The position numbers and the translations under genes are program-made. Shown piece by piece: positions 46,369 through 55,358 of a DNA stretch of 64,000 nt. Every line of letters starts with the position of its first letter. Within the stretch, counting starts at the first letter, position 1. The notes below the pieces were generated by a model that was not told where the DNA came from, did no database searches, and saw only the letters and a list, made by a program, of their open reading frames with translations. This DNA is from Sphingobacterium phlebotomi (GTDB lineage Bacteria; Bacteroidota; Bacteroidia; Sphingobacteriales; Sphingobacteriaceae): positions 473,528 through 537,527 of the forward strand of contig NZ_VTAV01000002.1 in assembly GCF_008180195.1 (NCBI RefSeq). The letters are read 5' to 3'.

Positions 46369-46839
46369 TTAATATTCTAACGGGATGATGGGTTCCTTTT
46401 TGCTGGTCGACATGATCATCATGGTCTGAAAGGTTTTGACAAACGGGATTTTCGAAATTTTTTCCATAATGACCGCTTCATATGCCTTGATATCCTTCAC
46501 ATAGACCTTTAGCATAAAGTCGCAATTGCCTGTCACGTGATGACATTCGGTTACTTCTGGAATGGTTTTGACCGCTTCTACAAATTCGGGGATAGCATTA
46601 TGTGTATGAAAGTCTAACGATATTTGGATGAACGATTTGATGCCCAGTCCTAATTTTTCTTCATCTACAAACGCGTGATAACTTTTGATAAATCCCGAGT
46701 TTTCTAATTTGCGCACACGCTCCAATGTAGGAGCAGGTGATAGTCCAATGTTGGAAGCTAACTGCAAGTTGGTTATTCGCCCGTTTTCTTGCAAAAGTTT
46801 CAAGATTTTTAAGTCCGTCTTGTCTGGTTGATATGGCAT
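46369..46839 (-). CDS. Lrp/AsnC-family transcriptional regulator
   Basis: A 156-residue regulator: an N-terminal helix-turn-helix (LKILKLLQENGRITNLQLAS, IGLSPAPTLERVRKLENSGF) and a C-terminal RAM/AsnC ligand domain (EVTECHHVTGNCDFMLKVYV, IPFVKTFQTMMIMS). Such proteins respond to amino acids and form octamers. It precedes the uncharacterised gene at 45273, possibly its target. Confidence 0.92.
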   Translation of the reverse strand: MPYQPDKTDLKILKLLQENGRITNLQLASNIGLSPAPTLERVRKLENSGFIKSYHAFVDEEKLGLGIKSFIQISLDFHTHNAIPEFVEAVKTIPEVTECHHVTGNCDFMLKVYVKDIKAYEAVIMEKISKIPFVKTFQTMMIMSTSKKEPIIPLEY

Positions 46840-47170
46840 TTCTAAAATCAGCTAACGTAGATACTATAATTTTACGAAAAGTAAATGTACGGAATATTAT
46901 TTGGTGGGCAAAAAACTTTCTAACGGTATATTTGTTATAGATAAAATTTATTTTCTTTTCTTTTTGATATTGCTAAATATTATCTCAAATCATGTTAATG
47001 TCAAAAATTCTGGCGTGAGAGGCATTTAAATGCATAAAAATGACGTTTGTCACATTTTTTGCTAAAAAGTAGGTTAGAATAGGCGTTAGCTTAGTGTATG
47101 TCGTCTTTTAATCGTATCTTTGTAGTCCAAAATAAGGTAGGAATCGCCGAATTAAAAAAGGGGTAAAGAA
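46840..47170 (+). promoter_or_regulatory. 331-bp gap between lrp and sufB with sufB promoter
   Basis: The gap between the divergent lrp-type gene and sufB holds no reading frame that I can support. It contains a -7 box TATCTTTG (47115-47122) placed 48 nt before sufB, a 12-bp palindrome GCATTTAAATGC at 47022-47033, and AT-rich sequence. No IscR- or Rrf2-type site is recognised with confidence. Confidence 0.5.
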
Positions 47171-48622
47171 ATGAGTACCAAAGACGATGAATTACTAAAA
47201 GAGCTGGAGCTCGAAGAATATAAATACGGGTTCACGACGGATATTGAAATGGAGATAGCCGCTAAAGGGCTAAGCGAAGATACCGTTCGTTTTATTTCCG
47301 CAAAGAAAAATGAGCCTGAGTGGTTGCTGGAATGGCGTTTGAAGGCATTACGTCATTTTCTGACGATGAAGATGCCTACATGGCAAAACTTTGAGAATCC
47401 GGATGTTGATTTTCAGGATATTTCGTATTACGCCGCACCAAAACCCAAAAAGCAACTGGAGAGTCTGGATGAGGTCGATCCGGAATTACTTTCGACATTC
47501 GAAAAATTGGGCATCCCGTTGGACGAGCAGAAAATACTTGCCGGGGTGGTAGCTGTGGATGCAGTGTTCGATTCTGTCTCTGTCAAAACAACGTTTCGGG
47601 AGAAACTGCAAGAGCAAGGTGTTATTTTTTGTTCCTTTGGAGAGGCAGTGCAAGAACATCCGGATTTGGTTAAAAAATATCTAGGTACAGTTGTGCCCCA
47701 AACAGATAATATTTATGCCGCATTAAATTCGGCTGTATTTTCGGACGGTTCTTTCGTATACATTCCGAAAGGCGTGAGATGTCCGATGGAGCTCTCCACC
47801 TATTTTCGTATAAATGCGGAAAACACCGGACAGTTTGAGCGTACGTTGATTGTTGCGGAAGAAGGTTCGTATGTGTCCTATCTGGAGGGCTGTACAGCGC
47901 CGATGCGTGATGAGAACCAATTACATGCCGCAGTGGTTGAGCTGATTGCCGAGCGTGATGCGGAAATTAAATATTCAACGGTGCAAAACTGGTATCCGGG
48001 AGATAAAGATGGTAAAGGTGGTATATATAACTTTGTGACGAAACGCGGTATATGCAAAGGTGACAATGCGAAGATTTCGTGGACACAAGTGGAAACAGGT
48101 TCCGCTATTACATGGAAATATCCTGGTGTTATTCTGAAAGGTGATAATTCTGTCGGAGAATTTTATTCTGTCGCTATGACGCGGAATAAACAGATTGCTG
48201 ATACGGGAACGAAAATGGTGCATCTTGGAAAAAACACGCGTTCTAAAATTGTATCGAAAGGTATTTCTGCAGGTTTAAGCCATAACAGTTATAGAGGGTT
48301 GGTGAAAATTGGTCCGAATGCGGATAAAGCAAGGAATTTTACCCAATGTGATTCTTTATTGATCGGAGATCGTTGTGGCGCGCACACATTCCCTTACATA
48401 GAAAACAAAAACCGCACAGCGATGCTGGAGCACGAGGCAACAACATCAAAGATAGGTGAAGACCAGGTTTTCTACTTAAACCAGCGAGGAATAGACCCAG
48501 AGAAGGCGGTTGGTTTAATTGTTAACGGTTATGCCAAAGAAGTACTGAATCAGCTACCGATGGAGTTTGCCGTAGAAGCACAAAAACTATTGGCGATTTC
48601 TTTGGAAGGATCGGTAGGATAG
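47171..48622 (+). CDS. sufB: Fe-S cluster assembly protein SufB
   Basis: A 483-residue scaffold subunit of the SufBC2D complex that assembles 4Fe-4S clusters. SufB hallmarks: [60 protein letters not shown], the beta-helix core ([20 protein letters not shown]) and [20 protein letters not shown] near the C-terminus. It heads sufB-sufC-sufD, spaced 28 and 12 bp. Confidence 0.95.
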   Translation: MSTKDDELLKELELEEYKYGFTTDIEMEIAAKGLSEDTVRFISAKKNEPEWLLEWRLKALRHFLTMKMPTWQNFENPDVDFQDISYYAAPKPKKQLESLDEVDPELLSTFEKLGIPLDEQKILAGVVAVDAVFDSVSVKTTFREKLQEQGVIFCSFGEAVQEHPDLVKKYLGTVVPQTDNIYAALNSAVFSDGSFVYIPKGVRCPMELSTYFRINAENTGQFERTLIVAEEGSYVSYLEGCTAPMRDENQLHAAVVELIAERDAEIKYSTVQNWYPGDKDGKGGIYNFVTKRGICKGDNAKISWTQVETGSAITWKYPGVILKGDNSVGEFYSVAMTRNKQIADTGTKMVHLGKNTRSKIVSKGISAGLSHNSYRGLVKIGPNADKARNFTQCDSLLIGDRCGAHTFPYIENKNRTAMLEHEATTSKIGEDQVFYLNQRGIDPEKAVGLIVNGYAKEVLNQLPMEFAVEAQKLLAISLEGSVG

Positions 48623-48650
48623 TAATTTTCAAATTTCCAAATTAAAAAAA

Positions 48651-49409
48651 ATGTTATCAGTTAAGAATTTACATGCGTCTGTTGAAGGCAAACAAATATT
48701 AAAGGGATTAGACTTAGAGGTTAAAGCGGGAGAAATTCACGCGATTATGGGACCTAATGGTGCTGGAAAAAGTACATTAGGTAATGTATTGGCTGGTCGT
48801 GATGCCTATGAGGTTACGGAAGGCTCAGCATTGTTGGAGGGCGTTGATTTATTGGATTTGGCTCCGGAAGATCGTGCTCGGGAAGGTCTTTTCTTGGCTT
48901 TTCAATATCCGGTCGAAATCCCCGGTGTGTCCAATATCAATTTTTTGAAAACGGCTGTAAACGATATTCGGGAATACAAAGGCATGCCACCAATGGAAGC
49001 AAAAGAGTTTTTGCAATTGGTGAAAGAGAAGCAAAAACTGGTAGATTTCTCCGCCAATCTTGCCAATCGTTCGTTGAACGAAGGTTTTTCGGGTGGTGAG
49101 AAGAAACGTAACGAGATATTCCAGTTGGCCATGTTGAATCCGAAGCTAGCTATCCTAGATGAAACCGATTCAGGGCTTGATATTGATGCCTTACGCGTGG
49201 TAGCAAACGGAGTAAACCAGTTACGTTCCGAAAACAATGCTTTTGTGGTTATTACACATTACCAACGTTTGTTGGATTATATCATACCGGACTTCGTACA
49301 CGTACTTTACAACGGACGCATTGTGAAAACAGGTCCCAAAGAGCTGGCGTTGGAATTGGAGGAAAAAGGTTACGATTGGCTAAAAGAATACGACACGCAA
49401 ACCGCCTAA
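48651..49409 (+). CDS. sufC: Fe-S cluster assembly ATPase SufC
   Basis: A 252-residue ABC ATPase energising SufBC2D. Walker A IMGPNGAGKSTLGNVLAGR (about 35-52), Q-loop AFQYPVEIPGVSN, the Suf-type signature LNEGFSGGEKKRNEIFQLAM, Walker B LAILDETDSGLDIDAL and H-loop VVITHYQRLLDYI are all present. Confidence 0.96.
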   Translation: MLSVKNLHASVEGKQILKGLDLEVKAGEIHAIMGPNGAGKSTLGNVLAGRDAYEVTEGSALLEGVDLLDLAPEDRAREGLFLAFQYPVEIPGVSNINFLKTAVNDIREYKGMPPMEAKEFLQLVKEKQKLVDFSANLANRSLNEGFSGGEKKRNEIFQLAMLNPKLAILDETDSGLDIDALRVVANGVNQLRSENNAFVVITHYQRLLDYIIPDFVHVLYNGRIVKTGPKELALELEEKGYDWLKEYDTQTA

Positions 49410-49457
49410 TAAAATTTATCAATGGATAATTTAGATAGCGGATTGATAAAAAAGAAT

Positions 49458-50762
49458 ATGAGTACAATAGTTGCAGATTCATTATATCAACAGTTGGTTT
49501 CGACTTTTCAAGAGTCAGACATACAAGAGCCATCGCATTTGACAACGCTGCGTCAGGAGGCTTTTGGACGTTTTCAACAGGATGGTTTTCCGACTGTTAA
49601 GAACGAAGAGTGGAAATATACCAATATACATCCTTTAATCAATTCAACCTATGTGTTGGATACACCGGTAGACGTAGAGACGGTGGATACTCGCAAAGCA
49701 GATATCCCTGGCTTGGATGCCCATCGGATTGTGTTGGTTAACGGGCAGTATGTTTTAGCGTTCTCTTCCCTTGAAGATGAAATTGGTTTGGTGGTAAAAT
49801 CCATTAACGAAGCGCACACAGAAGCTAACTTTGAAAAACACTATGCACAGCATGCCGATAAATCGGACAACGTCATGGTGCAATTAAATACCGCGCTGAA
49901 CACGACAGGTGTGTATTTATCGGTTGCTAGAAACAAAGTGATCTCCAAGCCTATCCATATCGTACATGTCGCTACGGGAGAGGAGGCGTTTTTTGCCCAA
50001 ACACGTAACCTGATAGTGGTAGAACCTCACGCGGAGGTAGAAATTATTGAGTCTTTTATGACGATGGATGGTGCAGCGAAGAACGTGCATAATAAAGTGA
50101 CAGAAATCGTGGTAGAGGAGCATGCGAAAGTACAGCACTATTATCTGCAGGTAGCCGATGCAGCGAGCCATTACATCATGCATACGGAAGTTTATCAAGA
50201 GCAGTACAGTCTTTATAATAATTATAACTGCAATTTACCAGGAGCATCGTTTGTGCGGAACAACATCAATGTACGACTGGATGCAGAGCAAGTGGAATCA
50301 CACTTATATGGCATTAACCTAACGGCGGATCAACAGTTTGTCGATAACCACACCATTGTGGATCATATGAAACCACATTGCGAATCTTACGAATGGTATA
50401 AGAATATTCCGCAGGACGAATCTACAGCGGTATTCAATGGTAAGATTTTTGTTCGTGAGGACGCGCAAAAAACGAATGCCTTTCAGCAGAATAACAACAT
50501 GCTTATTGGCGATAAGTCTACCGTATATACAAAACCACAGTTAGAGATTTTTGCAGATGATGTGAAATGCTCGCATGGTTGTACAATGGGGCAGTTTGAC
50601 GATGATGCATTGTTTTATTTACGTGCCCGCGGTATCGGTGAGGAAGCAGCCCGTGTGTTATTGGTACATGCGTTTGCCTTTGACGTTACCTCCCGTTTCT
50701 CTAACGAGAATGTTCGTCAATATATAGAACACTTAGTGGAAAAAGGTCTGGAAAAGAAGTAA
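49458..50762 (+). CDS. sufD: Fe-S cluster assembly protein SufD
   Basis: The third subunit of SufBC2D. ATG 49458 (434 residues; MSTIVADSLYQQLVSTFQES) fits family N-termini; the frame is open to an ATG at 49422, which lies closer to sufC and is also possible. Features: NEEWKYTNIHPLINSTYV, the beta-helix region, FNGKIFVREDAQKTNAFQQN and the C-terminal DDVKCSHGCTMGQFDDDALF with the SufB/D-type Cys-His. A strong terminator ends the unit, so sufS and sufE are not in this operon. Confidence 0.93.
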   Translation: MSTIVADSLYQQLVSTFQESDIQEPSHLTTLRQEAFGRFQQDGFPTVKNEEWKYTNIHPLINSTYVLDTPVDVETVDTRKADIPGLDAHRIVLVNGQYVLAFSSLEDEIGLVVKSINEAHTEANFEKHYAQHADKSDNVMVQLNTALNTTGVYLSVARNKVISKPIHIVHVATGEEAFFAQTRNLIVVEPHAEVEIIESFMTMDGAAKNVHNKVTEIVVEEHAKVQHYYLQVADAASHYIMHTEVYQEQYSLYNNYNCNLPGASFVRNNINVRLDAEQVESHLYGINLTADQQFVDNHTIVDHMKPHCESYEWYKNIPQDESTAVFNGKIFVREDAQKTNAFQQNNNMLIGDKSTVYTKPQLEIFADDVKCSHGCTMGQFDDDALFYLRARGIGEEAARVLLVHAFAFDVTSRFSNENVRQYIEHLVEKGLEKK

Positions 50763-50783
50763 GTAGTTTTCCATATATATAAT

Positions 50784-50820
50784 AAAAAAGGCGTCGGAAT
50801 CGAATTCAGACGCCTTTTTT
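50784..50820. terminator. Bidirectional terminator after sufD
   Basis: Perfect 12-bp stem AAAAAAGGCGTC / GACGCCTTTTTT with 13-nt loop; T runs on both strands serve sufD and the convergent lipoprotein gene. Confidence 0.9.
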
Positions 50821-50834
50821 GATCTTCCTACTTC

Positions 50835-51650
50835 CTATAAAAAGGAAATACGGTGGTTGAATACTTCCATGGCGTATTCTTTGTCCGCATCTTGAAGTGT
50901 GGCTCTCATTGTACAGGCTTTGCAGGTCGACTCACAGATGATGTAGCTTCCGTAATGTTGTTTTCTACACGAGCCTGTTGTGCCCTCTGTACATTCGCAT
51001 ACATAGTAAGCGGAGGACACGGTTGATAATCCGTAAGCTTCCGGTACTTCGAGCATCACGACATACCCATACAGGATGATGGGCGCAATTTTGGTGCTTT
51101 CACTGCTATAACGTGCAGCTTCTTTCTCGATTTTTTCGATTTCATTTTGGATGATGTCGAGTTTTGCAAATTGGGGAGGAAGCATGATTTTACCCTTTAG
51201 ATCCTCGACGCTTATCACTTTTCTCGTGGGCGTACTCATGTCGAGGATGACAACCTCTTCGAGCATTACATCTAATCCAGAAGTTCGTGCAGAACGGTTT
51301 AGATCGCAGCTTTCGCAAGTCGTCATTAAACAACCAGATGACCCACCCGTAGTAGTGGGGCTACAGCCACCGTCTCCACTTTTGCAGGTGCAGGTGATGC
51401 TTCCGTTCTTGAAGCGGATGAAATTTCCCTTTTCATCCACACCGTAGCCTGTGTATCCATCGGGAAGGGAGTAGTTGATTTGGTTGCCAGCGGTTTCGAC
51501 GATTGCATTTTCGGGGAGTGTAAACGGCGCTAGATTGGTTACGGGAATAGGCTCTTCTTTTTGATTTTCTTCTTTGGAACAGCTGCTGATAACAGACAAC
51601 AATATAGTTGTTGTCAACAAACATAATACGAGATAGTTTAATTTTTTCAT
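50835..51650 (-). CDS. Cysteine-rich lipoprotein with duplicated six-Cys motif
   Basis: A 271-residue lipoprotein (lipobox SVISSC, Cys24) of unknown family. Two six-cysteine clusters share nearly the same spacing: Cys87, 89, 96, 107, 112, 115 and Cys218, 220, 228, 239, 243, 246 (C-x-C-x6/7-C-x10-C-x3/4-C-x2-C). Each lies on a Gly/Ser/Thr-rich stretch. Between them a helical segment (LDIIQNEIEKIEKEAARYSS) separates the two knots. The pattern suggests disulfide knots or metal binding at the cell surface. No recognisable partner genes; it ends 14 bp from the sufD terminator. Confidence 0.7.
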   Translation of the reverse strand: MKKLNYLVLCLLTTTILLSVISSCSKEENQKEEPIPVTNLAPFTLPENAIVETAGNQINYSLPDGYTGYGVDEKGNFIRFKNGSITCTCKSGDGGCSPTTTGGSSGCLMTTCESCDLNRSARTSGLDVMLEEVVILDMSTPTRKVISVEDLKGKIMLPPQFAKLDIIQNEIEKIEKEAARYSSESTKIAPIILYGYVVMLEVPEAYGLSTVSSAYYVCECTEGTTGSCRKQHYGSYIICESTCKACTMRATLQDADKEYAMEVFNHRISFL

Positions 51651-51795
51651 GACGTTTAATTTTAGATGAATAAATAATAAGTAATCCGATTTTTGTAAGG
51701 ATTACTGTAATATCCACCGCGAAGAACTTTTGTTACCTTTCTTTTGAAAAAATAATATAAAAAAAAGCTATTTTAGCTTAGTCAATTAAACCATT

Positions 51796-52508
51796 ATGAT
51801 AAAACATCTTTATTTATTGATCAAGTGCCTATTGTTGAAGAAACCTATATCGTAACAAATAGACTTAAATTAAAAGGTACCTACAAAAGTAAAAGCAGCA
51901 AGCGGTTCATTGGGAAGAAATACGAATTTTTTGAAAATGGTTCGCTAAAATCGGAAGAAAATTACGCTGATAATAGTGAACTCATTGATTCGGCATTTTA
52001 TTTTCATGAAAACGGCCGTATCAAAACCGCCTTTTTTTATTCTTCATCGATCGATAAGAAGGAGAGTTTGAAAATAGAAAAGCCTTTAATTCTGATCTAT
52101 CAGGACTCTTCCGGTGTGACGCATCTCGAAAATGGCGACGGCTTCGCTGTTTTGGATTATCGGAATGATAATGTGGAGAAAGGGTATTATAAGTCTCATA
52201 GAAAGGTAGGCGAATGGACAGGGACTTTTATGCATGATAAGTATACTTTTACGGAAGTATACGAAGACGGGGAATTATTATCCTGTGTGGCAAAGGATTC
52301 ATTAGGCGTCGAAACACCCTATGACTCTAGTAGGTTTATGGTAACTCCGGAATATCCTGGCGGCTTTGGTCGTTTGCGGATGTTTGTCGCTCGAAACTAC
52401 CAATTTCCGAAAGAAGCTATAGCAAAAAGAGTTTCCGGAGTTGTTCAAGTTGAGTTTGTCGTAGAAAGGGACGGGAAAATGTCTAATCCGATCACCTTAA
52501 ATTTGTAA
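51796..52508 (+). pseudogene. Decayed MORN-like/TonB-type protein
   Basis: A signal-peptide-like start (ATG 51796; MIKHLYLLIKCLLL) is in one frame, stopping at 51853-51855; the rest continues in another frame from 51825 on (EETYIVTNRLKLKGTYKSK, KKYEFFENGSLKSEENYADN). The C-terminus begins a TonB_C domain (PEYPGGFGRLRMFVARNYQF, then VQVEFVVERDGKM) but stops about 40 residues short of a complete domain. So it looks frame-shifted near the start and truncated at the end. A GTG at 51825 could start an intact frame without a signal peptide. Its stop lies 10 bp from a tRNA-associated hairpin. Confidence 0.55.
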
Positions 52509-52518
52509 AGGAAAAAGG

Positions 52519-52574
52519 GCTCTAAAGAAAAGAGGTTGTTTCGTGTTTAGGAAACAACCTCTTTTCTTTAGAGC
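52519..52574. terminator. 24-bp perfect hairpin at the tRNA-Gly 3' end
   Basis: Perfect 24-bp stem (left arm 52519-52542, right arm 52551-52574) with an 8-nt loop; on the minus strand a CCCTTTTTCC tail follows, which suits termination of tRNA-Gly. The right arm overlaps the last three bases of the tRNA gene. Confidence 0.8.
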
Positions 52575-52644
52575 GAAAGACGAGATTCGAACTCGCGACC
52601 CCAACCTTGGCAAGGTTGTGCTCTACCAACTGAGCTACTTTCGC
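52572..52644 (-). tRNA. tRNA-Gly (GCC anticodon)
   Basis: A 73-nt cloverleaf on the minus strand: acceptor GCGAAAG / CTTTCGC with discriminator T, D arm TAGCTCAGTTGGTAGAGC, anticodon stem-loop CAACCTTGCCAAGGTTG with GCC, and T arm CGAGTTCGAATCTCG. CCA is not encoded. The 3' end is directly followed by the hairpin terminator. Confidence 0.95.
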
Positions 52645-52701
52645 TGATGGTGGTACAAAGATAGCGATTCGGTATATATCTGTCAATAGCTTTTTTGAAT
52701 T

Positions 52702-54246
52702 TTAATATTTCAAAATAGCATCGACACAATTAATCCCGTCGATTGCTGCGGAGACGATCCCGCCTGCATAACCTGCGCCCTCTCCACATGGATAAAGACC
52801 GGAAATTTCCGGATGTTGCATCGTTTCTTTATCGCGTGGGATCCGGACGGGGGAGGATGTACGGGATTCAACCCCCACGAGTATAGCTTCATTGGTGTAA
52901 TAGCCCTTCATCTTCTCTCCAAAAAGAGGAAGTGCACCTCGTAATGCTTGATGCACAAAAGGGGGCAATACTTCATTAAGATCTACACTTTTTGCCCCCG
53001 GCTTATAGGAGTTTTCGGGAAGTGTTGTTGATACTTTTTGTTGCACAAAATCGACCATGCGCTGCGCCGGAGCAACCAGATTGCCTCCTCCTAAATGGAA
53101 TGCCTGTTGTTCTACCTCTTGTTGAAATCGCAGCAATGCAAATGGATCAGATAACGAATTAGGCACATCTTCTAAATTGATCTGGATGACAGTACCTGAG
53201 TTGGCGTGTGGATTATTCCGTTTTGACGGAGACCAACCATTGACGACAATCTCCATATCTTCGGTAGCACATGGAGCAATAATTCCACCTGGACACATAC
53301 AAAAAGAAAAAACACCCCGTTGATTCACCTGTTCTACCAGGCTATAATAAGCGGGTGGGAGGTTCTCTGGACGTATGGCACAGTGATATTGCGCTTGATC
53401 GATAATTTCCTGTGGATGTTCGATTCGAACCCCTAGCGCAAAAGGCTTTGCTTCTATCAACCAGCCTTTCCGCTGAAAAAGATGGAAGATATCACGGGCA
53501 GAATGCCCCGTAGCTACGATGACGTGGTGCGCGTGTATCGTGTCTCCTGACGACGTGCGAACTCCTTTTATCTTTCCGAAATCAGCGAGAATATCATCTA
53601 CCCGACAATCGAATCTTATTTCTCCTCCATGTTCCGAGATGGTGTTACGCATATCTTCGATAATATGGGGAAGCTTGTTTGTGCCTATATGGGGTCGGGC
53701 GTCGACCAAAATATCATGTGGTGCACCATGTTGTACAAAAATCTGCAGCACTTTATCGACGTCGCCACGCTTATTGGAGCGTGTATACAATTTGCCGTCC
53801 GAATAAGTGCCCGCTCCACCTTCGCCAAAACAGTAATTGGACTCGGGATTCACTACACCCTCCCGGTTTATCTTCGCTAAATCCCGTCGCCTGTCCTTTA
53901 CTGGTTTTCCGCGTTCCAGTACGAGAGGTTTAAGTCCGCGTTCCAAACATCGGTATGCGGCAAACAGACCCGCAGGCCCCGCTCCGATAATGATGACCGG
54001 CGTCGCATTATCCACACGCTTAATAGAGGAGGTGAATACCTCCGGAAGGTGAGGCTCGTCGATATAGAAAACGACCCGAAGACGATATACCACTTTGCGG
54101 CCTCTGGCGTCAATAGAGCGTTTACGGACGTGATGCCCCCGGATACGTGAGTGTTCTACCTTTAATTGTTCCGCTCCGAGCGCAATAAGATTGTCGGTGT
54201 CATGGATTTGATCGGGAAATACGGCGATTTCAATTTCTTTCTGCAT
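52702..54246 (-). CDS. NAD(P)/FAD-dependent oxidoreductase
   Basis: A 514-residue flavoprotein. An N-terminal beta domain (EIEIAVFPDQIHDTDNLIAL, GHHVRKRSIDARGRKVVYRL) precedes the dinucleotide fold PVIIIGAGPAGLFAAYRCLE and ERGKPVKDRRRD. NYCFGEGGAGTYSDGKLYTR is typical of the family often annotated as an FAD-dependent protein or dehydrogenase (YhiN/geranylgeranyl reductase relatives), and HPEISGLYPCGEGAGYAGGI closes the FAD site. The substrate is unknown. Divergent from lemA, with repeat element B between. Confidence 0.85.
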   Translation of the reverse strand: MQKEIEIAVFPDQIHDTDNLIALGAEQLKVEHSRIRGHHVRKRSIDARGRKVVYRLRVVFYIDEPHLPEVFTSSIKRVDNATPVIIIGAGPAGLFAAYRCLERGLKPLVLERGKPVKDRRRDLAKINREGVVNPESNYCFGEGGAGTYSDGKLYTRSNKRGDVDKVLQIFVQHGAPHDILVDARPHIGTNKLPHIIEDMRNTISEHGGEIRFDCRVDDILADFGKIKGVRTSSGDTIHAHHVIVATGHSARDIFHLFQRKGWLIEAKPFALGVRIEHPQEIIDQAQYHCAIRPENLPPAYYSLVEQVNQRGVFSFCMCPGGIIAPCATEDMEIVVNGWSPSKRNNPHANSGTVIQINLEDVPNSLSDPFALLRFQQEVEQQAFHLGGGNLVAPAQRMVDFVQQKVSTTLPENSYKPGAKSVDLNEVLPPFVHQALRGALPLFGEKMKGYYTNEAILVGVESRTSSPVRIPRDKETMQHPEISGLYPCGEGAGYAGGIVSAAIDGINCVDAILKY

Positions 54247-54333
54247 ATCTACTGGTTGGGTTTTTATCCCAAAAACAATACAAAGTTACCTTCATTTATC
54301 CATTAATGCTAATTTTTATGGAATGGATGAGCA

Positions 54334-54696
54334 CTTCGTGGTTTTTGTCTTGACACAAAAAACGAAGCAAAAAAAGTCAAGGCTTGCAAGGTTCCGCTAC
54401 CTTTACTTCTCTATTCCTAAACAGAAAGGAACTCGCTGACGCTCGGACAACTTTCTGTTTTTAACGGAATAGTCTGCGTAAAGCTTGTCGCGGAACAATG
54501 CTAGGCCGTTAAGCCCGCATAACCACGGAGTCTTATTGATCGCTTTTATTTACGCATTTTGCACCATCCCCCTCCTTAACCTGAATGGTCGCATCCGAAT
54601 TTTTGAGGTATGTAGAAACTCATCCTTAGTACTATCCCTCTTCTCAAAGATTCGACGCGACGAGTTTTTTGGTTCTTTTTTACGGGAAAAAAGAAC
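54334..54696 (+). repeat. Dispersed structured non-coding element, copy B
   Basis: Fills most of the 492-bp gap between the divergent oxidoreductase and lemA and matches copy A (42603-42955): shared block CTATTCCTAAACAGAA, TTTTTAACGGAATA, CGAGTTTTTT and TTCTTTTTTACGGGAAAAAA, in the same order. Hairpins: 54334-54368 (GTTTTTGT / ACAAAAAAC within CTTCG / CGAAG), 54419-54460 (AAACAGAAAG / CTTTCTGTTT) and 54672-54696 (GTTCTTTTTT-ACGGG-AAAAAAGAAC). Compared with A, the second and third stems differ at both partners and stay paired. Same orientation relative to the downstream gene as copy A. Confidence 0.85.
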
Positions 54697-54738
54697 GATA
54701 ATTAGTATTTTTATAAAAATTTGAATAATATTTTACAG

Positions 54739-55317
54739 ATGAAAAGATTAGTTATTGCAATCGTCGGTTTGTTTACAGCGCTGTCATTCAGCTCTTGTGG
54801 ATATAATACCATGGTCTCCAAAGATGAGAATGTAAAAGGAAAGTGGGCACAGGTAGAAAACGCCTACCAACGTCGCGCAGACTTAATCCCTAATTTGGTC
54901 GCAACAGTAAAAGGTGCGGCTGAACACGAGGAGGGCACATTGACCGCAGTGGTGGAAGCACGCGCCAAAGCTACTTCCGTTACAGTTGACCCGTCTAATC
55001 TATCAGAAGAAGCAATCGCTAACTATCAACAAACCCAGGATGCGCTGTCACAGTCCATCGGCAGATTGTTAGTCAGTGTGGAAGCTTATCCGGATTTGAA
55101 AGCAAATTCGAACTTTCAAGAATTGCAAGTGCAGCTCGAGGGTACGGAAAACCGTATTTCGGTAGAACGCCGTTCATACAATGAAGCCGTTCAAGATTAT
55201 AATACGACGGTAAGGAGCTTTCCAAATAATATGATGGCCGGAATATTCGGTTTTAAACCGAAAGGAACTTTTCAGGCAGCGGAAGGATCCGACAAGGCAC
55301 CTACGGTAGAGTTTTAA
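54739..55317 (+). CDS. lemA: LemA-family lipoprotein
   Basis: A 192-residue protein from ATG 54739 (a TTG at 54721 is less likely). The lipobox SFSSC places Cys21 at the mature end. KGKWAQVENAYQRRADLIPN, NLVATVKGAAEHEEGTLTAV and ENRISVERRSYNEAVQDYNT are LemA hallmarks. LemA proteins pair with TPM-domain proteins; the two next genes encode such proteins, spaced 41 and 7 bp, so they form one operon. The function is not known in molecular terms. Confidence 0.93.
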   Translation: MKRLVIAIVGLFTALSFSSCGYNTMVSKDENVKGKWAQVENAYQRRADLIPNLVATVKGAAEHEEGTLTAVVEARAKATSVTVDPSNLSEEAIANYQQTQDALSQSIGRLLVSVEAYPDLKANSNFQELQVQLEGTENRISVERRSYNEAVQDYNTTVRSFPNNMMAGIFGFKPKGTFQAAEGSDKAPTVEF

Positions 55318-55358
55318 TATATATTATCATAACGGAAAGACGAGTAGGAGGGCTTGAT

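Noticed and set aside
47022..47033. Palindrome GCATTTAAATGC in the sufB upstream gap as an operator
   Set aside because: Only 12 bp in AT-rich DNA and not placed over the promoter; chance is a sufficient explanation.
53421..53445. tRNA-like GATTCGAACCCC string
   Set aside because: It lies inside the oxidoreductase coding frame and no cloverleaf can be drawn around it.
54485..54724. 79-residue frame inside repeat element B
   Set aside because: Same reason; copy A has no equivalent protein, and this frame runs over the hairpin into the lemA leader.
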